Source: Isoetes taiwanensis (lineage: Eukaryota > Streptophyta > Lycopodiopsida > Isoetales > Isoetaceae). Taken from it: a DNA stretch of 64,000 nucleotides. Within the stretch, counting starts at the first letter, position 1. Every line of letters starts with the position of its first letter. The position numbers and the translations under genes are program-made. Under the pieces are notes generated by a model, which saw only the letters and a program-made list of their open reading frames with translations, made no database searches and was not told the origin of the DNA. Where the stretch lies: contig JAJEKV010000028.1 of the NCBI GenBank assembly GCA_021234155.1, forward strand, positions 3,804,567 through 3,868,566, in the 5' to 3' direction. Positions 45,036 through 56,540 of this stretch are shown piece after piece.

Positions 45036-45205
45036 GTAAATGTCGGACGTGGGCATGTTATAGCCAGCCTTAAATGGCAAAAAATCCGCTAAGTCCACAA
45101 AAACGCCGTGTAAGTTTTTTTGGGCGTGGCTATAACATGTCAAAGACACGGATATACCACGGATATGCCCGTGGCTATAACATGTCAACGTCCGATATAT
45201 ACGGC
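45036..45205. repeat. Fold-back repeat of about 170 bp
   Basis: The left arm (CGGACGTGGGCATGTTATAG, from about 45043) and right arm (TGGCTATAACATGTCAACGT, from about 45170) are inverted repeats of about 29 nt with few mismatches. A third, internal copy of TGGCTATAACATGTCAA starts near 45126. It could be a small MITE. No target duplication is clear. Confidence 0.6.
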
Positions 45206-45389
45206 GCTCCAGTCATAGAGTCATCGCCATCACCATCGTGCAAAATGGCTAGTCATTTTACTCGACTGTCACAAACACAGGTTAGGGCGAAACAAAGCAC
45301 GTCGTGACAATGACTCTACATGTAAAGCGCCCCTAAAAGGACCTCCACTCTGGTGGTGATGCAGTTCCAAAAGTGGTGCACACTCTTGG

Positions 45390-45600
45390 GGGTCGGTCCA
45401 CGTGCCAAGTGGTCCATGTGGCCGGTGCAAATAAATTATCTCCACGTGTCAACAAGATAACACATCACATGACCATGCACCACCCGTGCATGGACCCATG
45501 CATGTCACCATGGTATGTACAACATGATCCCATGACGTGGCATTACACGTCCGCAACCGCCTTGCTATTCCGGCAGTTGGAGAAAATTAGGGTTCGTGCG
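45390..45600 (+). promoter_or_regulatory. Possible plant promoter (G-boxes and a telo-box-like motif)
   Basis: CACGTG at 45399-45404 and 45443-45448, GACGTGG near 45535, and TTAGGGTT at 45587-45594 lie close together, a combination seen upstream of plant housekeeping genes. No convincing coding sequence follows: 45.6-46.4 kb has only short frames, possibly a non-coding or split first exon. Weak. Confidence 0.2.
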
Positions 45601-48150
45601 GATTCACGAGGTCGTCCTGTTCCGGTGGATTTATCCGAAGATTTACACTGCAAGACAACGAGCGCATTCATGAATCCTTATCCATTTCCCTTTTTCTTGT
45701 TTTATACATGAAGCTTCGGTTAAAATTTCTTCTTCTTCTCCCTTCTTGCTTCTAGGTTACGGCTCCTCTTGCCGGAGCATGAGCTCAGCTTTTACTATTT
45801 TTGTTTATCATACATATCCCCTGTCGCATTTGTCTGTTTTAGGGCGGCTGCGGTTTTACTATGCGTGCTTCTCCAGGAGTGACGCTGTCGTCTCTTTTCT
45901 TTTATAAGGATGATGATATTCGTAGAATTTCTGTCAATGCAGTAAAATTAGATGCATAAGATTCAGGATTTGTCTGTAAAAATTCAGCACTTTTTGGGGG
46001 AACCCACCTGTAAGTTTAGGGTATTCTTGAGTAAAGTAAAGGAATTGGCAGAGTTATGATCTTGTTTGTGAGTGCACCATGACAGAGATGTAGAGGAAAT
46101 GCTGCTTTCGTCTATTGGCCGCTGAAAAGGGAGCATCTGATGAGGCCCCACAGGGCGCCTGGACCACGAGCAGACTACGGTGCGTTTGTCTTTGTATTCC
46201 TCTTCACCCCCTTTTTTTTTTTGGTGAAGCTCTGAAAAGGGGAGAAGAGTCTCAATCTGCAGGGGCCACTTGACTTGGCCGCTTCTTCGTCCATTCGTTT
46301 CGCCTTAAAAGCCGAGATTGAATGCTCCTTGACCCCATCTGTGATCATTTCAGAAATTGGAAGAATCCAGCCCCCCCTTTGCCTGTCAGGAGTTGAAAAC
46401 AAATGCAGAGGCACTGTTCTGCAGGCAAAGAATTCACGTGGGGAGTTTACTTAAATATGTTCCCCCTCTAGTAGCTCCTGTTTGAGTCTACAGATAATGC
46501 TGCTTTACCTATCTAGCAATTAAAACAATGGTACGATGTGGATTATGCACCATGTTAAGCATGATGTCATATAGATTATGCAGCTTTATCTCACAATTTG
46601 AAACATGCAGTCAACATTGTTTGCTTAAGACCCTGTTGAGTTTAGGATCTAAGCACATGTTTAAGGTATGAGGTGTCAAGTTTGTGCATAACTTGAAAGG
46701 TAAAATTTAGTCTAAAAAATCCATCTTACGTACAGCCTAAGTGAATTTTTGGAGGCAAAACTTAAAATTCCAGAAGAAATGGATAACTGCCTTCTGACTT
46801 TGGGATATTGAATGAGAGCTTAGAATGAATTTTTTTGGCTAGCTAGCCTCGCAGACCAAGATGCTTTCAGATAATGACCCACATGGCTGACAGTGCAGGT
46901 TTAAAAATAATATGTTGAATCTGCAAGTGGGGGAGGATGCAAGTCCACAGAACTGTAACCATGACTATTCTCTATGCAGACAAAACCTATATATGAAGTA
47001 CATTGGCCTTTCCTGCAGGTGCTATCACAGGGGCAGAAACATCAGCACATAGTTACAGACTACAGAGTAGAAAGGTGGAGTTTTTTTTGGACAAAGCGTG
47101 TGAGTGAGCAGCTCTACCAGAATTAAACATTCAACTATCATCATTCTTAAACCAGATCAAGCAGCCCGACAGATACTACAGGTGGAATATGTCCAAACAA
47201 ATGTGTCTTGATCATTTACCCCCCACGTGCTCTGCTACTACCATAGTAAAAGGACTGCTACAAGCAGGCTGCAGACCTTGTCCATAGCCATGGCTAGCCT
47301 TTCTTCCTACAGGCAAACAGGTCCTGTCGAATGTTCTTTTTGCCAATATCTTGAATTCCCTTTTTGGGTTTAGGGGTTTTCTAAGATTAGATTAATCTAT
47401 TTTCTAACAGCATTGTTATTCTACATGAAACATTGATTTTGTTTTTGTTTCAAGCTGGATAAACAGGAATATTCATGCTCCATTCCCAAGACAATGTTGC
47501 TTTTATTGTGTTGCTGAATAAGATATATCTAAGTAAATTACTGTTTATGATTTTGTCCTTTGTCTAGATGCAAGTGTATTTTACTGTCTTAGCATTTCGG
47601 ATAGACGCAAAGACCTTGTGTTACTTGTCTCAATCATTTATGGCAACTAGCCAAGTGTGGGCAATATCTTAGTATTCATAGGTTCTTAAATAGGTGTTCA
47701 CACTTTCTTTTGATGATATTTCACATTCCCAGCTTTAAGTTTATGTACATGGTAAAGGAACGAACCACCCTATAATACATTCTGATCATTTAAAAACTTA
47801 AGAATATGACTCAAATAAATTGTGTCTAGAAGCAACTATAATGATATGTAATATATTGTCAAAAAATATACGTAATATATGCAATTTAACTATGAATTGG
47901 CATGTCGTATCATTAGTCTTGTACATTTGTCCATAGGACCAATAGCCTTACGCAAGATTGCATCGGCATATCCTCGAACAAGCATATGTGGATTAATGAC
48001 TAGAAGAGAGCAAACATATGTGGGTTAATGACTAGGGCAAATGGGCACATGTGCGTAACAAATAACTAAAAAGTCAATTAAATGATTAATTATTACAAAT
48101 AGCAAGACAGTTGATGTGCATTTGTAGCTTGTTTGTTGGTCATGTGGTCT
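45601..48150. other. No gene supported
   Basis: Short frames only. The 45.7-46.4 kb part is less AT-rich and contains pyrimidine tracts, but no exon with a recognisable protein. The remainder is AT-rich filler with no repeat family visible. Confidence 0.5.
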
Positions 48151-48153
48151 CTT

Positions 48154-48154
<1 letters not shown>

Positions 48155-48242
<88 letters not shown>
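48155..48242. repeat. (GATA)n microsatellite
   Basis: About 22 uninterrupted units of GATA. Frames here encode Tyr-Leu-Ser-Ile runs and are meaningless. Confidence 0.97.
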
Positions 48243-48956
48243 TTTTAAGTTTGAATTTGTGCCAAACAAACCTCAGCTTCAACGCTTCACATCAGAAACT
48301 AATCTACTTGCTTTGCCCTCAACATGGCATTCCCGTATTACCAAATATCCTCATTGCTGCTGAAAATGGGCTATGGACCTTTTTAAACTAATGCTCAGCT
48401 TGTGTCTGATCTTTTAAGGAGCTCATGACTTGGGAGCCTAATGGTTCAATAGGCATCCAAACTAGGATCATACTACACAAATGCATCTTCTAATGCCTTG
48501 GTCAGGGATTTATCTACTATAGAATTTAGAATTTAAATAAACGTAACTGAAATAGTACATCAAATAAGAGTACACTTTCCGAATTCAAAATGACAGCAGA
48601 TCCAAACCCTAGACTACTACCTACTACTTTCACCAAATGGAACCGTACCTGTTGAAGTACATGGCTGTTGATCACAGGTAGATTGAATAGAGGAATGGAG
48701 GAGCAAAGATGCTAGTCGATCAAGACAAAATCATGGCAAATCCTAAAATGGGCTTTTATGGGTAGGTTAGCATTAGGTGTATAAAGTGCGGGTATGTTCA
48801 AATATGCCATACAAAGGTGAAAAGTACATACTTATGAAAGTGACTAACATTGAATATGTAGCAAAATAACAGGGGGTTCCAGGGGGATTTGATATGGATG
48901 TAAAAAATAACAATTCCTGAAACCATAGACCATATATCCGTAAAACAATTAAACAG

Positions 48957-48998
<42 letters not shown>

Positions 48999-49098
48999 AT
49001 AGATTCAAGATAAAAAATAATCACATTAACTCACTGGGTATATTGGTTAAAGTAGTCTTATTAGGACATTGAGTTATTTTGGTAGAGATTCAAGCCTC
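48243..49098. other. No gene; poly(A) run at about 48961-48997
   Basis: A run of about 37 A at 48961-48997 might be the tail of an unrecognised retrotransposed sequence to its left. No LINE or processed gene could be identified before it. Confidence 0.5.
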
Positions 49099-49505
49099 CG
49101 TATTTCATATTCTAAAATCTTAGGCAAAGCCGTATAGAGGTTCGATATTCCCTCAAACCTCGTATTTCATATTTCAAATCATAGGCGCCTCTAATCATAA
49201 ATGACTGTAAGCGAAACGAGAGGTGCTCATAGGCCCCAACATACGATCTGGGTCGTAGGATCAATGAATCCGATGACTGTGGTAGTCCAGGATGCCCCCG
49301 TATTTCATATTCTAAAATCTTAGGCAAAGCCGTAAAGAAGTTCGATATTCCCTCAAAACCTTAGGCGAAATCGTATTTCATATTTCAAAATCATAGGCGT
49401 CTCCAATCATAAATGACTATAAGCGAAACGAGAGGTGCTCATAGGCCCCAACATATGATCTGGGTCGTAGGATCGATGAATCCGACGATTGTGGTAGTCC
49501 AGGGT
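49099..49505. repeat. Tandem duplication of 200 bp
   Basis: CGTATTTCATATTCTAAAAT starts at 49099 and 49299. The two units stay alike through AAGCGAAACGAGAGGTGCTC and GATCTGGGTCGTAGGATC. Both units show several C/T and G/A differences at CG sites. No coding sense. Confidence 0.9.
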
Positions 49506-49869
49506 GCACCTCGTTTAGAAGTCCATGGGCTGGAAGTAGTAACATTAGCATCCCTTGCTTTACGTATAATATATGTAGAAGCGCGGGGATTGTTACACTC
49601 TCCCACCCTTAAAGAAGGTGAATGTCATCCTCGGCATTGTTGCCATTAATCTAACAATATTCTAGCTCCCAAGTACCCTCCTCTTCGCTTGCAAACTCCC
49701 ACTTTATCAAGTGCTTCTTGCATGCAGTCCTCATTGTTATCGTCGTATCCTTTGATTGAGGTACCCTTTCAAGTTAGGCAAAAGGTGGAAGGCGAAAGTT
49801 AGGCACCCTGTTTTTGTATTCGAAAATTAAGTTTCAAAACATATGGCAGGAACTAACACTAGACATAAA

Positions 49870-50620
49870 TAGAAGAATTTGTCACTGATCAGTCGGAAGG
49901 GGAATTCATCTAGACCTTGGGCATGGAAGTTGTTGATGCACAAAATATCTGCCTTGGATACGGTTCTGGTAAAAGTTAATGAAATCCATGAATAAGTTAA
50001 ACATGTCAGAACACTGTTAGATCGGGTGGCTACGCTACAGTCCCAGGTTGAAGACTTAGAAGGAAGAATAGAGTTATTAGAACATAGCACCCAGTAGCAA
50101 CAAATTGAAACTCCTCCCCATTTGAAGACTGAAGTCCAGGCTGTACTAGCTGCGGAAAGGGATCAACATAAGAGAGCCCGCAGGATACGAATCATTGGAG
50201 TGCCTGAAACTGTAGACGAAACAACTAAGGATATGGTTGCCCAATTTTGCAAAGAACAATTGAAGATGGCTGACCCAGATATCACAGATGCATGGCAAAC
50301 TGGATGAAAAATAGAAGATAAAATTTGGCATATTCTAGTTAAGTGCAGAGATGAAACATCCAGAATTGAAGCAAGGACCATTATTGAAAGGCAGCACTTA
50401 CTAAGTATGTGAGAATTTAATATGGCAACAAATATAGCACTCCGACAAGTGAAATGGGCAGGTAATTATTAAAGATCGAAAAGAATAGGGATTTTTGGCC
50501 AGGCCTATACATAGTCTGCCGTAGTCTCAATAGGATGTTGGAATATCAAAGGTCTAAAAGGCCTGTGTAGCAGTTTGGATTTATTAGAGACTAAAAATCT
50601 AGACATTTTATTACTGTTAG
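49870..50620 (+). pseudogene. LINE ORF1 and start of endonuclease, relic of a second LINE lineage
   Basis: Coiled coil (LLDRVATLQSQVEDLEGRIE near 50010-50080) followed by an RRM-like part (RRIRIIGVPETVDETTKDMV, DITDAWQTG near 50175-50305). Further pieces follow in frame after stops (KIWHILVKCRDETSRIEART). From about 50525 the endonuclease start is visible: VGCWNIKGLKG...SLDLLETKNLDILLL. This is the L1/Tx1-like ORF1 layout, unlike the zinc-knuckle ORF1 at 38.6-41.0 kb. It is truncated at about 50620 by LTR-like sequence. Several stops. Confidence 0.65.
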
Positions 50621-50623
50621 AAA

Positions 50624-51111
50624 TGTTAGTCCTGTACGTTCTGGTACAGGACTATTTATGCACACCTCGGACCAGACCAAGAACAAGGCGCCAAATCCAG
50701 GTCAAGGTCAGTCGTCAAGACCCCCGCCGAAGACCACGCAGAAGGCCATGCCCAAGACTCAGCCAAAGAAGAAGTCGAGAATAGACAAATGACGGGCCGT
50801 CAGCGTCAGCATGATTCCATGCACTTCAAGAGGCACCGCCAGCATTCCTGCAAATCAGGCCTCCTTCAGAGTCGGCACCGAGATCTGTCAGAATATCTAT
50901 ATTGGGCCCAAGGCTATTGTACTATATATATGAGTAGAGCTAGCATTCGAAGGCTAGATGAGTTTTTGTTCTTGTCTCCAGTCATTTTCTCTCTCCATTG
51001 CGAGAGCTCATGTATTCTGATTGATATCAAAGAAGTCTCCTTCACTTCATTGTCTTTTTCTTATTTTTCTTCTCTCTTCTCTTGCTCTTTTGCAAATCCC
51101 GCGTGACACAG
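50624..51111 (+). repeat. LTR-like segment, possibly a solo LTR
   Basis: Starts TGTTAGTCCTGTACG and ends at GCGTGACACA, with a TATA-like TATATATATGAG near 50926 and a Thr/Ser-poor pyrimidine-rich stretch before the end. It interrupts the LINE relic at 50620. No clear target duplication was found, so the boundaries are uncertain. Confidence 0.4.
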
Positions 51112-52936
51112 CTCCCGGATTCTCCTGCTTGATCCAAGGGTCCTCACAGAGGGCTGTCTTGCAGGAGTTCCCGAATCCAGACCCTAAACACATGAATCAA
51201 ACTATTATGATGTGATACCAAATGTTACACACTCCCTCAAAAATCCAAAGGTTGGATCATTAATCTTTCTAAGGTGCTATTCCATCTATTGATTTGTATT
51301 AGATAGGGTCTTTCTAAAATACCAAATGATACACACTCTCTCCCCCATAGTGATAACAAGAAACCCAAAGGGGGATGATTGATCTCTACAAGGTTTTACT
51401 CCATCTTTTGTTTCATATCAGATATGGTCTTTTAAAAATTCCAAATCTCCTAAAGGTCTACAAGGACAAAGAAAATGATTATACATGCTCTAGGTTCCAA
51501 AAAGATGCCTTAGAACTAGCCAGAATAGTGCCTATTATGAATATACTACTAATGCGTTCCATTAATCTTTTAGCCAGGGAGAGTTCATTCTATTCGTTGG
51601 TGATATGCACCGACAACATAATACATCAGAGATGGTACCATTCAAATATGAAAAATATCTATATATATACAACAAGAATAGTTCGAGGCCTATAGTTAAA
51701 GAATGCCAAAAATTTGAGCTAAGAATGCTTCTAAACAGAGTATGCAAACGTCATGTTTGAATCCGGGAGACTAGTTGGTTTTATACTAATCTCACTAGAC
51801 ATTTTGGTGGTCTAAGTGACATTAAAGTCTTTTACATCTACTATCTATATATCTATTTTAAGAATAGGCTTATTTTTTGAGATCTGAACTAATGACTAAC
51901 CATGCTAAGTAACCATGGACAATTTATCTTGAACTCTTAGTTTTTGTTGTAACTAGAAATATAACGATAGAGAACATTACTAAGGAGAAAGGTGCGGGAT
52001 GGTGGAATGTTAGAGACCTATATATAGTACCTATCTCGAAGAGGAAGATGGTAAGGTATTTATTTTGATAGAATAGAAAAGAATTGATTGATTTAATTGT
52101 CCACGGAACCAATCGGTCTATAGGACCCAAAGAAGGAGCGCAGCAGACGTATTATTGTCCGAAATAAAAAACCCCTGCCCCAAAGGATTTTTTAGGGAAA
52201 AACCATGGCAATAACAAGAATGCTGATAAATTGTACAAATATATATTTAAACATCATGAGATATTGTGGGATATGTCAAGACAGTGTTCGAGGGCATAGC
52301 TAAGCTCGCATATCCATCATCTCTTGACGGTTCTTAGTTGGAAGCACTGACAAAGTCTATCTTGGCGCAGTTCCCCAATCCATCTGTTTGTCTCAATTTT
52401 GAGGCAATGTGCACCTGTGCAGATTGAGGCAATGAGCTTATGCTTTTTCATGGGCAAATTGTTGCGCAGGTAGCATTGCTCCATTCTAGTGTGGGGTTTA
52501 TGTGGTGCTGGTAATGTGTTATCTTGATCTGATCAAGGGCACTAACATTCTAAAGCTTGCTGAGGAAGCAAATGTCAGCCTCAAGCTATGGCGATCTTCT
52601 TCTGTTCACACCTTGTATACATCTGTGCTCCTCAAAATTCCATCTTCCTAGCTATTAAGCCCTATTTTCATTCTAGTAGGCCTTGAAGCACTGCGACCCC
52701 ATTACCCTGATGTATGCTAAGTTGAGGGAGGAGTTATGAAAAATGAGAGAGGCACGGATCCAAAAGAAGTGAGCAGTTTATCATGGAGGTACATCAATTA
52801 TTCTAGACCACTGCCATCCAACCATTGGTTTGGCTATTTTAGATAACGTGAGCCATATATTATTTCATAGAATCTAAAGTCTAATTTGATTGACTGGCCC
52901 AAGGGCCAAGTTATAGTTTCGTATGGGCTTTTTCCG
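51112..52936. other. No gene supported; partial repeats
   Basis: A phrase of about 105 bp with ATACCAAATG.TACACACTC occurs twice (near 51215 and 51318) as a diverged tandem repeat. The stretch 51950-52200 is AT-rich with a purine-rich leader-like look, but no organellar or nuclear gene can be named. Confidence 0.45.
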
Positions 52937-52940
52937 AAGC

Positions 52941-52965
52941 AACAAGATTGCGTATTAAACGGGAG
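52941..52965 (+). repeat. Left terminal inverted repeat
   Basis: Outer end AACAAGATTGC, inner end ATTAAACGGGAG. It pairs with 60630-60654 at 22 of 25 positions. Confidence 0.75.
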
Positions 52966-53273
52966 CAAATCATCGAAACGAGAGCAAAAGGAATATTCCT
53001 TAAAGATTCCCTTTTTTTACAAAAAAGGGGGTAAAATGAGGTAAAAAAAAGTTGCATGAAATTCTATTTTGACCCCTCCCCCCCAAATGACTAGTTTTTT
53101 TGTGGAACGAAAGAATTGACTTTTTTAAAGTGACACTTTTCTTAGCAAATAGAATGTTCTTTGAAGTATGAGTTTAGAGAGAAACTCTAATTTCAAGGGA
53201 TAAAATATTTAACAAAAAATTGAAGTAAAGTCTGTAACTGATACTGTAGTATTCTCAAGTTTTTTTCTAAGAC

Positions 53274-54960
53274 TCACTTATGTGCAAAAGTGTGAGGAGT
53301 GATGAAGGAGGGATCCAGGACATCATCATGTTCATTTATGCCATCCTCATCTCCTTCACTTTTTTCACTGTCACTCGAGGAAGTGCTTGAGTTGTCTTCC
53401 TCATCACTGTCAACAGATGGTGAAGCATTGCCACCACCACTCCCTTCTTCATCCTCTTCCTCGTAATTACATTAAGCACATTGATAGTTCTCTGGCGCAG
53501 ATGATTGTCAGATTTCAATTTAAAATCGTAGCATAATATAGTCACATCACTTAAGTTCAGCTCATCTCTACAACCCACTTTCTTAGACTTCCTCCCTTTT
53601 CCTTGACTTCTCATTTCTAACTCATACCTACCTTCAAAAGCATTTTCTGAACGTGTCACCAGCCAGTGAATCTTGAGTTTAGTTACGAAGCCTTCCTTCT
53701 TGACTGTATCAAGAACTTTTGCTATCCAAAAAGGTCGACCTTTGTCATCTTTCTCAGTTGGAAGAGCAATCAGCATACCTTTAGCAATTTCTGTGATATT
53801 GCCTTGAGGCTCATTCCTACGTCTTGGTCCGAGGTACATGACTCGCTCCTCGTCTTCCTCTACTGTAGGTGCTAATGTAGCATTACTTGGACCTGCCTGG
53901 GGGTTGATGGAAGGTATCAGGCACGGTTCTTGCAACTGTCTTAGAGCTAGATTTTCCAAGACATCCTTCTGGTTAAGAAAGAAATTTCTCCACCACATCT
54001 GATCTTCTTCTGAGAAGTACTTGAAGCCCGAGGAAATGCCATTTTCAATGGCTTTTAAGGATGTCAATGGGGTACTTTTCTTCTGTTTGGACTCCTTAGA
54101 ATTTTTTAGAGGAAGTTGCTCAGCACGCTCTATGAAGCAATGGTCTGGAACAAATTTAAGGAAGTGCAATCCCTCTGGTGGACTCCAATCCTTAGTTGTG
54201 GTGTACTTCTTCCCCTGTAAGAAGCTTTGTCCATCCTTCAAGTAGAACTTGATGTGATGTTGAAAGGTAAGATCATTCAACTTGTTCACAGCTAGTTCTC
54301 TATCTGAACGTTGAGGAAAAACAAACTCTCTAAAGTCAGCAGTCTCTTTAAGAAGCTCGACCACTGGAATAGGAGTGTAAGAATCTTCAATGATTCGAAC
54401 TAAAGTAGGAAGACAAAAAACTTTCTTCCTTCTAAGGTGCACAGAAAATCTGCTGAACATCTGGTCAATCTGATCATAGGTGTGCACTACAAGTAAAAAT
54501 CCGAGCTTTACTTTTCTGAAGATCCTTAGCTCCACTAGCATATCACAATAAGCAAAGAGTGATTCTTGTTCTCTCTTGTAATGTTGTCAAGTTGCAGGTA
54601 GAGCACTGGTGGTAGTTGCTCTTGCTCGCACACGACCTTGTTAAGAATTGTAATTGTTAAGTTTGGGTCACCATGCAAGTTTGGATACGTCAAAAATGCT
54701 TTGCACTTTAGACTTCCTTTGAAGACCATGGCTCCTACAAGGTGGACTTTAACAAAACATTCCTCTGGCACATCTTTTGGAATATTTAGGAAATGGGGTA
54801 GTTGTCTTTTTTTGATCCATTCTATCAATTACAATAGATTGCAATGGACGTTCGAGAGCTTTTTTTCTGTGCTTGGCGAGCTTTCTTCTCTCTGCTGCTT
54901 GTTGTTCACGATGTCTGGCAAGATTCTGTTGCACAATATCTGTAAAAGAAATCAGGTTAA
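53274..54960 (-). pseudogene. Transposase-like protein (DUF7869-type motifs) with a chromatin-reader-like C-terminal domain
   Basis: After an acceptor site TTTTACAG near 54935 the exon reads LQSIVIDRMDQKKT, then HFLNIPKDVPEECFVKVHLV, YLQLDNITRENKNHS and HTYDQIDQMFSRFSVHLRRK. This D...DQ / LDN..RENKN / H...IDQ.FSRF pattern recalls uncharacterised eukaryotic proteins annotated with DUF7869, likely RNase-H-fold transposases; this comes from memory and is moderately sure. Further on, ITEIAKGMLIALPTEKDDKG ... PFWIAKVLD ... KLKIHWLVTR ... YELEM (about 53520-53800) resembles a BAH/Tudor-like barrel. An acidic Ser-rich tail follows in another frame to 53274. Frame changes near 54800, 54545 and 53465 break the reading. 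Confidence 0.6.
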
Positions 54961-55141
54961 AATATTTTGTTTAGTTAAAATATTTTGTTTAAACAACCAC
55001 CTTGAATTTCTTTAAAGATTGGCTGTAGAACATGTAATCTCGTTGTTCCTCGTTGGTGTCTTCATCTTCTAATGAAACTTCTACTCTTGGGGTGACTTCC
55101 TCTGTCCTGAACGGTGTGTTTGTAGAGGAAAACAGACCACG

Positions 55142-55786
55142 TCAAGTTGTTCCCGGAAAAGGCGGTAGCACAGTGTTAAAGGATGGTGATGGCCCATAAG
55201 AGGTTGTGGCAGCAACTGTTCTTGTACCATCCTGAAAAGGAGTTCTTGCAAACATCTCCTTTATAGCGGACTGGAATTCTGCAAATCCATGTGTCACAAC
55301 CGTTGTATGAAGAGGAGTACATGCTGCAGCATCATCCTCATTTGTAGTGAAGTCCTGGGGAGAGAAATTGTAGTGAATCTCACAGTCTTGTGTGTTTTCT
55401 GTGTTCCTTGTATATTTGCACGAAGGGGGCGAAACTACAAATGGCGGGGGTAGCTTGTTCTTGAGCACCCGTTGTGGTGGAGCCTCCGTAGGTCCGGGGG
55501 ATGGAACGAAGGGTGGTGGCAGCATGCTCCGAACTGGTGGTGATGCTTTGGAAAGAGATGCCAGTGTATTGTCTACTGGACTTGGTGACGGTTCGAAGGG
55601 TGGTGGAAGTCTGTTATGTGCTGGACTCGGAGTGTCTTCGAGAAGCAACACCGATGTTGTAGAGGTAGGAGTCGGAGAATACTGGTCTTCAGAATAAACG
55701 ACGTTGTTCCCAAGCGTTTCCTCAGAACTAGACGAGCTTGAGACAACAAAAGGTGCTGGAAGTTTGTTCACGTAGCGGTTCGTCAT
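55142..55786 (-). CDS. Pro-rich N-terminal exon of the transposase-like gene
   Basis: 214 codons, starting MTNRYVNKLPAPFVV. It has five spaced copies of a short motif: KLPAPFVV, RLPPPFEPSPSP, MLPPPFVPSPGP, KLPPPFVVSPP and VLPPFPG, separated by Ser/Thr-rich spacers. A stop at 55142 is reached unless a donor site lies upstream. Sequence to 54960 reads on with acidic text (about 55010-55090) in another frame. Probably disordered; the repeated motif looks like a docking peptide. It starts toward the shared central promoter. Its link to the downstream domain is inferred from strand and spacing. Confidence 0.5.
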   Translation of the reverse strand: MTNRYVNKLPAPFVVSSSSSSEETLGNNVVYSEDQYSPTPTSTTSVLLLEDTPSPAHNRLPPPFEPSPSPVDNTLASLSKASPPVRSMLPPPFVPSPGPTEAPPQRVLKNKLPPPFVVSPPSCKYTRNTENTQDCEIHYNFSPQDFTTNEDDAAACTPLHTTVVTHGFAEFQSAIKEMFARTPFQDGTRTVAATTSYGPSPSFNTVLPPFPGTT

Positions 55787-56540
55787 CTTAACAACTGCAA
55801 AATAGTGTAGAGATTTGAGAAACTTTCTTTAATGCAGAGCTTTTCTTATTCCCGAATACAAGCCCACGTAGTACAAGTAGAAGTTCCTGTAACAATTAAG
55901 TAAAAGGCAAACTAAAAGCTATTCCAGAATACACTGGAGTGGGACAGTAAGGCTAAACGTATTCCACTTCACATAGAATACGAGCAAGACAAAGGGGATA
56001 CCTTTAAAAGGAAATTTTGGCGCCCTCACTTGCATATTCCAGTCTCTGAGCTCAAGTCGCCAGCGCCAGCGCCTCGAATATTATATTCAGAGACTGTATT
56101 CCGATTTGCATAGAGAAGACATGGACAGGTGAGTAAAAAAGTACAACGTACAATCATTTCCAAGTCTGTTGCTTATTCCAGAATAAGTTTTGGCTTACAC
56201 ACGAAAGCCAAAGTGTATTCCGGAATACACCTTGGCGTCAGTGTGTAAGCCAAAGTGTATTCCGGAATAAACTTTGGCTTACACACGAAAGCCCAAGTGT
56301 AAAGTGTATTCCGGAATATACTTTCGGAGTTTTTTTGTAAAAAGGTTGCAAATTTAAGAAAAATATGCCTGTTTTCCAACATATTTTAGACGATAAAAAA
56401 CCTTAAAAGGCATTATAATTGACGTCGAAAGGTCTTAAATTTGTCCTGTTTTAGAAAAAAAATGCTTAGTTGTTATTCCAGAATACGTTTTAGTGTTGGT
56501 TTCGTCTTCTGATTTTGGTTTTAACTAAAATATTTTACAG
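55787..56540. promoter_or_regulatory. Divergent central region with palindromes
   Basis: Lies between the two head-to-head genes. It contains copies or half-copies of TATTCC.GAATA near 55850, 55922, 56170, 56216, 56256, 56307 and 56475. The last part before TATTTTACAG (56531-56540) is probably an intron of the plus-strand gene, so the first plus-strand exon is not located. No TATA box is certain. Confidence 0.5.
56206..56335. repeat. Palindrome cluster 1 (TATTCCGGAATA)
   Basis: Three copies of AAGTGTATTCCGGAATA(C/A)AC-type palindromes separated by ACACACGAAAGCC-like spacers. They translate as repeated IPEYTL by chance and are not coding. Confidence 0.9.

Noticed and set aside
45939-46175. 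C/D-box snoRNA from GATGATGAT-like text near 45910 and CTGATGAGG near 46137
   Set aside because: No properly spaced D box with terminal stem was found.
48025-48282. Frame with a Tyr-Leu-Ser-Ile repeat protein
   Set aside because: It is a translated GATA microsatellite; the same applies at 62685-62873.
51924-52200. Possible organellar DNA insertion
   Set aside because: Its AT-rich look suggested this, but no plastid or mitochondrial gene could be identified.
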